The notes beneath the pieces are model-generated. The model ran no database searches and was not told the origin of the DNA. It was given only the letters and a program-made list of their open reading frames with translations. A stretch of 8,075 nucleotides of DNA from Natrialbaceae archaeon Tc-Br11_E2g1 (lineage in GTDB: Archaea; Halobacteriota; Halobacteria; Halobacteriales; Natrialbaceae), in assembly GCA_001564255.1 (NCBI GenBank), contig LKNC01000119.1:1-8075 (forward strand), read 5' to 3'. Within the stretch, counting starts at the first letter, position 1. Each line of letters opens with the position of its first letter. Both the position numbers and the translations under genes were made by a program. Below, one piece after another: positions 1 through 5,079 of this stretch.

Positions 1-125
1 AGGCGACCGTCTCCGCGACTGTGTTTACCACCGCCGCCTGGATCGTCCTGCCGCTTGGACTGCTCGCACCGATCGTCTCCTACCGGTACGCCGTCCGGGG
101 GTTCGACGGGTACAGCCTCGAGTAA
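1..125 (+). CDS. C-terminal end of a membrane protein (partial, runs off the left edge)
   Basis: An open frame enters from the left edge (first full codon at base 3) and ends at TAA 123-125, giving 40 residues. The segment around WIVLPLGLLAPIVSYRYAV is hydrophobic and flanked by aromatic and basic residues, so it looks like the last membrane helix of an integral membrane protein, followed by a short tail ending in GYSLE. An ABC-2 or transporter permease would fit this kind of ending, but too little is visible to assign a family. It is followed by a 66-base gap and another membrane protein on the same strand, which has its own TATA-like element. The reading frame is fairly safe because of the coherent hydrophobic stretch; the function is unknown. 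Confidence 0.6.
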   Translation, partial: ATVSATVFTTAAWIVLPLGLLAPIVSYRYAVRGFDGYSLE

Positions 126-160
126 CGGTCACTCATACGTACAATTCGGTTCGGAAGAAC

Positions 161-169
161 GATTATGGG
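161..169 (+). promoter_or_regulatory. Candidate TATA box for the 166-residue membrane protein
   Basis: The A/T-rich stretch GATTATGGG is centred about 27 bases before the ATG at 192, which is where a haloarchaeal TATA box sits for a leaderless transcript. A purine-rich GGAAGAAC just upstream could serve as the BRE. The match to TTTATA is only partial, so this rests mainly on position. Confidence 0.35.
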
Positions 170-191
170 TTGGTAGAGAGTAGATCGGGAC

Positions 192-692
192 ATGTCCCTC
201 CGCCAGTTCGACGCGCCGATCGATCGCCGGACCGTCGAGACGGCTCTCGCGGTCGTCGTTTTCCTGCTGGCACTCCTCTTGTTCGTCGACGTGCCCGTCG
301 CCCTCGAGCCGGTCCTCTCGCTTTGGCGGCCGGCGACGATGGTCGTCCCCGGACTGCTCGCGCTGTCGGTCCTCGTCGGCGTGAGTGCCCACGCCGTCCG
401 CCTGGCCTCGAGGCTCACCGCCGGCGAGGACCGCACCCGTCCCGGTGACGCCGCCCTCTCTACGGTCCTCGCCTCGCTCGTCCTCGGCGTCCTCGCCGCC
501 TACACCCTGTGGTGGGCCGTCGCTGGTCTCTACGTCGTCTTCCTCGCGGAAGCCGGCGGCGTGATGATCGCACCGCTTTTCGCGGTGATCTTCGGAAGCG
601 TTCTCGGCGTTCTGGTCATACTGCGGACCGTCGTGGCCCGCCTGTTCCCCGACGGCCTCCCGGCTCGACTCCGGGGAGCCGTTCGCGAGTGA
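192..692 (+). CDS. Hypothetical four-helix membrane protein, 166 aa
   Basis: I do not recognise this family. The protein has a short charged N-terminus (residues 1-14), then four hydrophobic segments at roughly 16-38, 48-70, 88-118 and 122-147, and a short basic C-terminal tail. The loop between helices 2 and 3 (about 72-87) is charged, with GEDRTRPGD, and helix 3 contains a WW pair. No catalytic or metal-binding motif is visible. The composition and bias towards G/C in third codon positions match the rest of the window, so it is probably a real gene in the cell membrane. The ATG at 192 is supported by a TATA-like element about 27 bases upstream. It converges with the minus-strand genes: its stop is followed by the ABC ATPase remnant on the other strand. 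No strong terminator hairpin with a U tract follows it. Confidence 0.75.
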   Translation: MSLRQFDAPIDRRTVETALAVVVFLLALLLFVDVPVALEPVLSLWRPATMVVPGLLALSVLVGVSAHAVRLASRLTAGEDRTRPGDAALSTVLASLVLGVLAAYTLWWAVAGLYVVFLAEAGGVMIAPLFAVIFGSVLGVLVILRTVVARLFPDGLPARLRGAVRE

Positions 693-838
693 AGACCCCG
701 ACTACTGGGGGCGTCCGACCCTTCGGCGACGGCGTCGAACCGCTCCCGGGTCGCCTCGAGGAAGACGTGCTCGAGCGTGCGCCCGTCGCCCGTCTCCGCC
801 CGGCGTTTCAACTCCGCGGGCGACCCCTCGGCGATCAG
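693..838 (-). pseudogene. C-terminal remnant of an ABC transporter ATP-binding protein
   Basis: Read on the minus strand from 838, the frame gives LIAEGSPAELKRRA, then about four residues, then RTLEHVFLEATRERF. This is the typical end of ABC-2-type ATPases: a 'G-x-LIAEG(S/T)P-x-EL' strand followed by '(T/A)LE-x-VFLE-x-T'. Everything expected upstream (Walker A, Q-loop, signature, Walker B) is missing, because the DNA upstream of 838 is the intact C-terminal coding region of the oxidoreductase in another frame. The homology starts within a few bases of that gene's TGA (837-835). No stop follows the expected ATPase end; the frame stays open into the antisense of the membrane gene (to about 530), so the true 3' boundary is unclear. 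A functional small protein is unlikely, because the piece has no nucleotide-binding motifs and no ATG. I infer a rearrangement that removed the rest of the gene. Confidence 0.75.
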
Positions 839-2502
839 TCGGCGGCCTCGAGGGCGCTCTCGGGAACCGTGCCGTCCTCGTTCCAGCCCCGTTCGTCGTA
901 GTACGCCTCGAGGGCGTCCTCGAAGCCGGGCAGGTCGTACGGCAGGGAGTCGTCTCCCCGGTCCATGCCACGCTGGTTGTTGAAGTGACGTTCCATCGCG
1001 ACGACCTCGCCGCCGATCTCGAGGAGGGCGTCGTAGTCGGCCTCGAGGAGTTTCTCGAGGCGGTCGGGCGTGACGAAATCACGCGAGAACTTACAGAGGA
1101 CGGCGCTGTCTTTGATCGCGTTGAGGTTCTCGTGCTCGACGACTTTCGGGGGTTTCCCCTCGAACCCGTTCTTGTCGAAGGCCTCCTCCTCGCCGACCAG
1201 CGGGTACTCGTACGGGTAGAACTCGGCGTACATGTGGTCGGCGCCGCGATTTGAGGTGGCAAAGGACAGTCCCTGTCCGTGCAGCGCCCGGCCGTCGTGG
1301 GCGGGGAACTCCAGACCCTTGACGGTCCAGTTTTCGACGCCCAACTCCTCGTGGAACCGATCTACCCCCTCCGCCAGCGTGTCGCCGACGCCCTCGCGGT
1401 AGGCGATCTGCTCGATCGTCTCGTGGATCAACTCGACGTTGCCGAACTCGTCTTCGCTCGCGAGGTACGCCGAGACGACGTCCCCACAGGAGATTGTGTC
1501 CATCCCGAGTTGGTCACACAGCTCGTTCGATCTCATCACGTCGACGACGTCGTCGACGCCGGCGTTCGAGCCGAAGGCCATCGTGGTCTCGTACTCCGGC
1601 CCTTCCGTCTCGAGGCCCGTCTCCTCGTCTCTGGTCGGGAGCTTGCAGGCAAAGGCACACGCCGAACAGGTCCCTTTCTGGTATTTTTTCTCCTCGACGG
1701 CGTCGCCGCCGATGTCGGCTGCACCCTCGAACGACAGTTCCGAGAAGTAGCGGGTCGGCAGGGCCTCGACGTGGTTCGCGAACTCCGTTACCGAGGTCGT
1801 TCCCTGACGTTTCATGATGTGATCGGCGGTCGCAGCCTCGCGGTGGACGTCCATCTGCAACGGCGGGATCTCCACATCGTGAGTCGAGTCGCCGTCGAAC
1901 GTGATCGCTTTCACGTTCTTTGCGCCCAGGACGGCACCCAGGCCACCGCGACCGAACGCGCGGCTCTCGGAGGTCATGATCGAGGCAAAGCGCACCCCGT
2001 TTTCACCCGCCGGCCCGATCGTGACCGTGTGTTCGGCCCCGAGGTCGTGTTCGTCCTCGATGTACGTACAGATCTCGGCAGTCTCGGCTTCCTCGAGGTC
2101 GGGCACCTCCTCGAACTCCACGCCCTCGTCGGTGACGTGGACGATCAGCAGTTCGTCGCTCTCGCCGGTGACCTCGAGGGCCCCGTAGCCGGTCGCGGTG
2201 AAGTTCCGCGAGAGGAAGCCACCGGCGTTAGAAGAGAGCAGGCCGTCGGTGAGCGGGGAGACGGCCGTCGCGGACATCCGGCCGGTAAAGCTCATCGTCG
2301 AGTGCTGGAGCGGGCCGGTGGCGAGATAGAGGCGGTTCTCCGGCCCGAGCGGGTCGACGTCGACGGGGACCCGGTCGTAGGCGAGTTTCGTCCCGACCGC
2401 GCGCCCGCCGAGATACGACGCCAACACGTCGTCTACGTCCTCGGTCTCGACTGTTCGCTCGCCGACGTCGATCGTACACAGTGGTCCTCTCGTGTGGTTC
2501 AT
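835..2502 (-). CDS. aor: Tungsten-type aldehyde:ferredoxin oxidoreductase family protein
   Basis: This cytoplasmic enzyme family oxidises aldehydes to carboxylic acids at a bis-pterin tungsten cofactor and passes electrons through a [4Fe-4S] cluster to ferredoxin. The N-terminal pterin-binding domain is clear: FTGRMSATAVSPLT (about 72-85), SNAGGFLSRNF (91-101) and GRGGLGAVLGAKNVKAI (184-200). Cluster ligands are Cys279, Cys282 and Cys286 (CSACAFAC), with the fourth at Cys470 in DSAVLC, which also matches the second pterin-binding DxxxLC motif. GPEYET (301-306) and SNRGADH (417-423) match the conserved active-site Glu and His regions. At 555 residues it is a little shorter than the usual 600 or so, but all core motifs are present. 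The C-terminus ends at the junction with the ABC ATPase remnant, so a few terminal residues may have been lost or replaced. No MoaD-like partner is adjacent. The true aldehyde substrate cannot be told from sequence. Confidence 0.93.
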   Translation of the reverse strand: MNHTRGPLCTIDVGERTVETEDVDDVLASYLGGRAVGTKLAYDRVPVDVDPLGPENRLYLATGPLQHSTMSFTGRMSATAVSPLTDGLLSSNAGGFLSRNFTATGYGALEVTGESDELLIVHVTDEGVEFEEVPDLEEAETAEICTYIEDEHDLGAEHTVTIGPAGENGVRFASIMTSESRAFGRGGLGAVLGAKNVKAITFDGDSTHDVEIPPLQMDVHREAATADHIMKRQGTTSVTEFANHVEALPTRYFSELSFEGAADIGGDAVEEKKYQKGTCSACAFACKLPTRDEETGLETEGPEYETTMAFGSNAGVDDVVDVMRSNELCDQLGMDTISCGDVVSAYLASEDEFGNVELIHETIEQIAYREGVGDTLAEGVDRFHEELGVENWTVKGLEFPAHDGRALHGQGLSFATSNRGADHMYAEFYPYEYPLVGEEEAFDKNGFEGKPPKVVEHENLNAIKDSAVLCKFSRDFVTPDRLEKLLEADYDALLEIGGEVVAMERHFNNQRGMDRGDDSLPYDLPGFEDALEAYYDERGWNEDGTVPESALEAAD

Positions 2503-2527
2503 ACGAACGAAATTGTGTGTCGAACTC

Positions 2528-2535
2528 GCAAAACG
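2528..2535 (-). promoter_or_regulatory. Weak TATA-like element upstream of the aldehyde oxidoreductase
   Basis: On the minus strand CGTTTTGC lies about 26-33 bases before the ATG at 2502, the expected TATA position for a leaderless transcript, but the sequence is a poor match to TTTATA. The rest of the 110-base gap (2503-2612) shows only two copies of TAGCCG and weak dyads, with no convincing terminator for the upstream flavoprotein gene. Confidence 0.3.
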
Positions 2536-2612
2536 CTACCGGTCGTGTCCACGCTCCCTAGCCGAACCCGTAGCCGGCAAGCGGGGTCGGACGGGAACGG
2601 CCCCAGCCACGC

Positions 2613-3104
2613 TCACTCGGGGTCGACACCCCCTCGCCTGTCCGTAAAGCCCGGTGGCAGTCCGACCTGCTTGATCCCGGTTCTCTCCCCGACCTGGAAC
2701 TCGTAGATTTCGACGCCCTCGAGGTCCCCCGCAGTTTCGAGAGCATCCGGATGCTGGACGTCCTCGAGTACCGTGTCTAAGCCGTCTCGTTCGGCGTCGG
2801 GGACGTCGTCGACCGTTCCCGAGAGGACGACACTCTCCCAGACGAACATCGAGGTGGCGTCGTACACGAGGAACTTCGCGGGCCTCTCGGCGCCGGTCAA
2901 CTGTGTTTTCCGGCTACTGGAACCGGTGATGAACGCAAAGTAGAGGCTCGACTCCCCGTCGTACCCGTAGGACATCGGGAGGAGATAGGGGCCGTCATCG
3001 GCTTCGAGACCGAGGACGCCGACATCCCGGGTCGAGAGGAACGTTTCTACTTCGTCGTCTGCCATGTGTTCTACCCCGTAGCGTTCTAGCTCGTCGATAG
3101 TCAT
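2613..3104 (-). CDS. Pyridoxamine 5'-phosphate oxidase-like FMN-binding protein
   Basis: This 163-residue protein resembles the small FMN-binding split-barrel flavoproteins (PNPOx-like, NimA-like) that are common in haloarchaea. The pattern is: an N-terminal helix with the sequence ADDEVETFLSTRDVGVLGL (about 15-33), then YLLPMSYGYDGESSLYFAF (40-58), which is the barrel core, a SRKTQL segment (64-69) at the usual flavin phosphate site, and AKFLVYD...VLSGTVDDV (76-101). The C-terminal strand IYEFQVGERTGIK (133-145) is also typical. Such proteins bind FMN or F420 and reduce unknown substrates, or act as flavin carriers; the substrate here is unknown, and a true vitamin B6 role should not be assumed. 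An alternative start exists at Met14, but the longer N-terminus is kept because homologues of this type usually carry it. It lies between the CBS-MaoC gene (57-base gap) and the oxidoreductase (110-base gap), all on the same strand. Confidence 0.85.
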   Translation of the reverse strand: MTIDELERYGVEHMADDEVETFLSTRDVGVLGLEADDGPYLLPMSYGYDGESSLYFAFITGSSSRKTQLTGAERPAKFLVYDATSMFVWESVVLSGTVDDVPDAERDGLDTVLEDVQHPDALETAGDLEGVEIYEFQVGERTGIKQVGLPPGFTDRRGGVDPE

Positions 3105-3131
3105 ATGTCAATGTATCCCACAACAACGAGC

Positions 3132-3145
3132 AGACTCAAGAGTCT
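3132..3145. repeat. Short perfect inverted repeat AGACTC-N2-GAGTCT
   Basis: Six-base arms at 3132-3137 and 3140-3145 are separated by AA. The element lies in the 57-base gap between the CBS-MaoC stop and the flavoprotein start, 28-41 bases before the flavoprotein ATG. That places it over the expected TATA/BRE position, where no good TATA box is visible. The two-base spacer is too short for a stable RNA loop, so a protein-binding dyad is more likely than a terminator. Chance occurrence cannot be excluded. Confidence 0.4.
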
Positions 3146-3161
3146 ATTGCACAGGGGGAAG

Positions 3162-4016
3162 TCAGTCGTCCGTGTCGACCATTACCGTCGCGAGCCCGTC
3201 GATCACCAGTCCGTCGTCATCGAAGACACGCGTCGAGAGCCGGTATATCCCGTTCCCACAGTCGTCGACGACCTCACAGACGGCGACCAGTCTCGAGCCG
3301 ATCTCCACGGGTGCCTGGAAGCTCAACTCCTGGGAGAGATAGACCGTCAGGCCGGGCAGCCTGGCGAGGGCGGCGGAGACCAGCCCCGTCACGAGGATGC
3401 CGTGGGCGATCCGTCCCCCGAACCGACTCTCCTCGGCGTACTCCGGATCGAGGTGCAGCGGGTTCGTGTCCCCGGAGATGCTGGCGAACTGCAAGACGTC
3501 CTCCTCGGAGATCGTCTTCGAGAACCGCACGCGATCACCGCTCCCGATCGTCTCGCCCGCGAGGTCGACGAACTCGGCTTTCCAGCCGTTTTCCTCGGGG
3601 GTCCCGATCCTCCCCTCGACCGTCCCCCCGCCGGTCGACAGCTGTGGGAGGTAATACGAGAGATCCGTCGAGGTCACGATCCCGGCGAGTTCCCCGTCGT
3701 CGACCACGGGCAGGTGCTGGACGTCGTTTCTCCGGAGCAACGAGGCCGCCTCCTCGAGACCCGCCCCGGACTCGACGGTCACGAGCGGTTTCGACATGAA
3801 CTCCGAGACGGTCACGGCCGACGGGTCCTGTCGCGCAGCCAGTACGCCGACGACGTCTTTTTCGGTAATGATTCCGACGGGTTCGCCGTTCTCGACGACG
3901 AGCGAGCCGACACCCTCTTCGTCGAGGCGGGCCGCCGCGGTCGACGCTGTTCCCCCCTGTCCCACCGTCACGACGTCCTCGATCATGACCTCGTGAACGG
4001 GAATCGGTGTGAGCAT
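3162..4016 (-). CDS. CBS-domain pair fused to a MaoC-like (R)-enoyl-CoA hydratase
   Basis: Residue numbers here count from the GTG at 4019. The N-terminal part is a tandem CBS (Bateman) module: CBS1 about 8-62, with the nucleotide-site strand GIITEKD (49-55), and CBS2 about 73-128, with GIVTSTD (113-119). After a linker (about 130-150) comes a hot-dog-fold MaoC/hydratase-2 domain (about 150-285). Its signature FASISGDTNPLHLDPEYA carries the catalytic pair Asp184 and His189, followed by F-x4-IAHGIL. MaoC-type enzymes add water to trans-2-enoyl-CoA to give (R)-3-hydroxyacyl-CoA, used in polyhydroxyalkanoate supply or fatty-acid metabolism. CBS pairs commonly bind AMP, ATP or S-adenosylmethionine. 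Both halves look intact, so adenylate control of a hydratase is plausible but is inference. The open frame could begin at GTG 4019; I chose the next codon, ATG at 4016, because a TATA-like CTTTTG lies about 26-32 bases before it. Confidence 0.9.
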   Translation of the reverse strand: MLTPIPVHEVMIEDVVTVGQGGTASTAAARLDEEGVGSLVVENGEPVGIITEKDVVGVLAARQDPSAVTVSEFMSKPLVTVESGAGLEEAASLLRRNDVQHLPVVDDGELAGIVTSTDLSYYLPQLSTGGGTVEGRIGTPEENGWKAEFVDLAGETIGSGDRVRFSKTISEEDVLQFASISGDTNPLHLDPEYAEESRFGGRIAHGILVTGLVSAALARLPGLTVYLSQELSFQAPVEIGSRLVAVCEVVDDCGNGIYRLSTRVFDDDGLVIDGLATVMVDTDD

Positions 4017-4041
4017 CACGACGACGGACTCACGGCAACGA

Positions 4042-4048
4042 CAAAAGT
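4042..4048 (-). promoter_or_regulatory. Candidate TATA box for the CBS-MaoC gene
   Basis: On the minus strand ACTTTTG sits about 26-32 bases upstream of the ATG at 4016, matching leaderless spacing. It is a moderate match to TTTATA. A TTGA-N4-TCAA dyad lies just upstream of it (4059-4070). Confidence 0.4.
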
Positions 4049-4058
4049 CCCACTATCA

Positions 4059-4070
4059 TTGATCAGTCAA
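4059..4070. repeat. Short dyad TTGA-N4-TCAA upstream of the CBS-MaoC promoter
   Basis: Arms TTGA (4059-4062) and TCAA (4067-4070) flank TCAG, in a locally A/T-rich patch of the gap 4017-4111. It is 43-54 bases before the CBS-MaoC ATG, where an activator or repressor site could lie. The arms are only four bases long, so this is weak. Confidence 0.25.
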
Positions 4071-4111
4071 ATAACTGCTACTTTTTCTCTCGGGCGGGAG
4101 AATTCCGCCGG

Positions 4112-4912
4112 TTATTCGAGGGCCGCGGGCGGATCGGGCAGTGTTTCCTGGTCGTCGGGATCGTGATGGACGATTACCTCGGCACCCGTCCGCCGGGCCC
4201 GGTCTTTGACCCGCCGGATCGACTCGATCGAGTCCTCGAGCGACCAGCTGAAGGCGGCAACAAGTTCCTCCTCGTAGCCGACGCGGCTGTTCGCGACGTC
4301 ACCCGCGAGGATCACGTCCCGGGAACCGAGTTCGACCGACAGCGACTGGTGGCCCGGCGTGTGTCCCGGCGTCGGGAAGGCGACGACGCTGCCGTCCCCG
4401 AAGACGTCGTACTCGCCCGTGATCGCGGTCACGTCGGCCTCGAGGTCCCGGAGCGGGGAGATGTCGCCCTCGAGATAGAAGAGACGTTGGGCACCGTCGG
4501 GCCAGAAGGCGTATCGGAGTTCCGCTTTCCGGACGATCACCTCGGCGTCGGGGAACGCGTCGACGTTGCCGGCGTGGTCGACGTGTAAGTGTGAGAGTAC
4601 GACGTAATCGACGTCCTCGGGCGCATATCCCAGCGTCTCGAGGTGGTCGACGGGTGACTTCCCGGCCTCGAGGTCCAGCGTCTCGAGTAACTCGAGCATG
4701 TGTGGGGCACCGTTCGGCCCGTAACTTTCGGGGTCGTCGACCATCGCGCGGCTGACGCCGGTGTCGAAGAGGACCAGCCCCTCCGGGTGCTCGATCAGGT
4801 AACACGGACACCAGCCGGGGTAGGGCTCCCCGGGCTGCTGGAGCTGGACGGCCGCGCTGTGATCTAGGGTCCAGATGGCGGTGTTCAGGCGATAGAGGCT
4901 GTTTGTTGACAT
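4112..4912 (-). CDS. Metallo-beta-lactamase-fold hydrolase, N-acyl-homoserine lactonase (AiiA/AttM) type
   Basis: This 266-residue protein has a full dinuclear zinc site: SHLHVDHAGN (His108, His110, Asp112, His113), TPGHTPGHQS (His184), AGDVANS (Asp205) and VHHDPDD (His250). It matches the quorum-quenching lactonase AiiA beyond the metal ligands: LDHSA near residue 16, WCPCYLIE (34-41), the FDTG turn, and a C-terminal H-D-P/I-(D/E) segment. Members open the lactone ring of N-acyl-homoserine lactones, but related proteins act on other lactones or esters. One difference stands out: the active-site Tyr three residues after the bridging Asp in AiiA (D-A-S-Y) is Asn208 here (D-V-A-N), so activity or substrate may differ. 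No signal peptide is visible, so it is cytoplasmic. The start ATG at 4912 is supported by a TTTATC box 25-30 bases upstream. It lies between the acyl-CoA synthetase and the CBS-MaoC gene, which would also suit a role on acyl-derived lactones. Confidence 0.88.
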   Translation of the reverse strand: MSTNSLYRLNTAIWTLDHSAAVQLQQPGEPYPGWCPCYLIEHPEGLVLFDTGVSRAMVDDPESYGPNGAPHMLELLETLDLEAGKSPVDHLETLGYAPEDVDYVVLSHLHVDHAGNVDAFPDAEVIVRKAELRYAFWPDGAQRLFYLEGDISPLRDLEADVTAITGEYDVFGDGSVVAFPTPGHTPGHQSLSVELGSRDVILAGDVANSRVGYEEELVAAFSWSLEDSIESIRRVKDRARRTGAEVIVHHDPDDQETLPDPPAALE

Positions 4913-4936
4913 ATCCTGAAGTTATGGTCGACATTG

Positions 4937-4942
4937 ATAAAT
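4937..4942 (-). promoter_or_regulatory. TATA box for the lactonase-like gene
   Basis: TTTATC on the minus strand lies 25-30 bases before the ATG at 4912, an excellent match in sequence and position to a haloarchaeal TATA box for a leaderless mRNA. It lies inside a short inverted repeat, ACATT-GATA-AATGT (4931-4944), which could be an operator. Confidence 0.65.
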
Positions 4943-4985
4943 GTTGTGGGGGTCGAAGAACTGAACCAACAGAGGACCGCGAGGA

Positions 4986-5002
4986 ACCGGACGCTGTCCG
5001 GT
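4986..5002 (-). repeat. Perfect 7-bp hairpin between the synthetase and the lactonase-like gene
   Basis: ACCGGAC (4986-4992) and GTCCGGT (4996-5002) are perfect inverted arms around a three-base GCT spacer. The resulting GC-rich stem would form in RNA from either strand. It lies downstream of the synthetase stop and upstream of the lactonase-like promoter, so it could help end or stabilise the synthetase transcript. The following bases on the minus strand are only mildly U-rich, so a terminator role is uncertain. Confidence 0.45.
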
Positions 5003-5037
5003 GACGAGCGGTTCGGACACATCGGTCAGTTCCCACA

Positions 5038-5079
5038 ATACTGGCGGCGAAAATCCGCGGGGACCTTTCTCGCCAGTAT
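5038..5079 (-). repeat. Long-spaced 9-bp inverted repeat starting at the synthetase stop codon
   Basis: ATACTGGCG (5038-5046) and CGCCAGTAT (5071-5079) are perfect 9-base arms with a 24-base spacer. The spacer itself holds a CCGCGG palindrome and partly complementary GAAA/TTTTC runs, so an extended stem-loop is possible. In the synthetase mRNA the stem begins at the last base of the TGA (5081-5079). This suggests a 3'-end structure for termination or mRNA stability. No poly-U follows, so it is not a textbook terminator. Confidence 0.5.

Noticed and set aside
693..715. CCCC...GGGG hairpin after the 166-residue membrane protein
   Set aside because: Only four pairs and no U tract follow, so it cannot be supported as a terminator.
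2541..2612. Two TAGCCG copies and weak dyads in the gap before the oxidoreductase
   Set aside because: The repeat is six bases long and the stems have mismatches; this is within chance for GC-rich DNA.
1279..2706. A 475-codon open frame on the plus strand across the oxidoreductase gene
   Set aside because: It is fully antisense to a gene with clear pterin and cluster motifs; long antisense frames are expected in GC-rich haloarchaeal DNA. Its translation shows no recognisable domain.
4081..4111. Possible terminator after the lactonase-like gene (GGCGG/CCGCC arms with a T5 tract)
   Set aside because: On the minus strand the T5 tract becomes A5, so the transcript would have no U tract; the stem is only five pairs with a seven-base loop.
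3105..4166. A 353-codon open frame on the plus strand across the CBS-MaoC gene
   Set aside because: It is antisense to the CBS and MaoC motifs, low in hydrophobic core patterns and without a promoter-like element.
4299..5036. A 245-codon minus-strand frame overlapping the lactonase-like gene
   Set aside because: It overlaps the conserved zinc-site coding region in a different frame; its Arg/Pro-rich translation is typical of a frame shadow.
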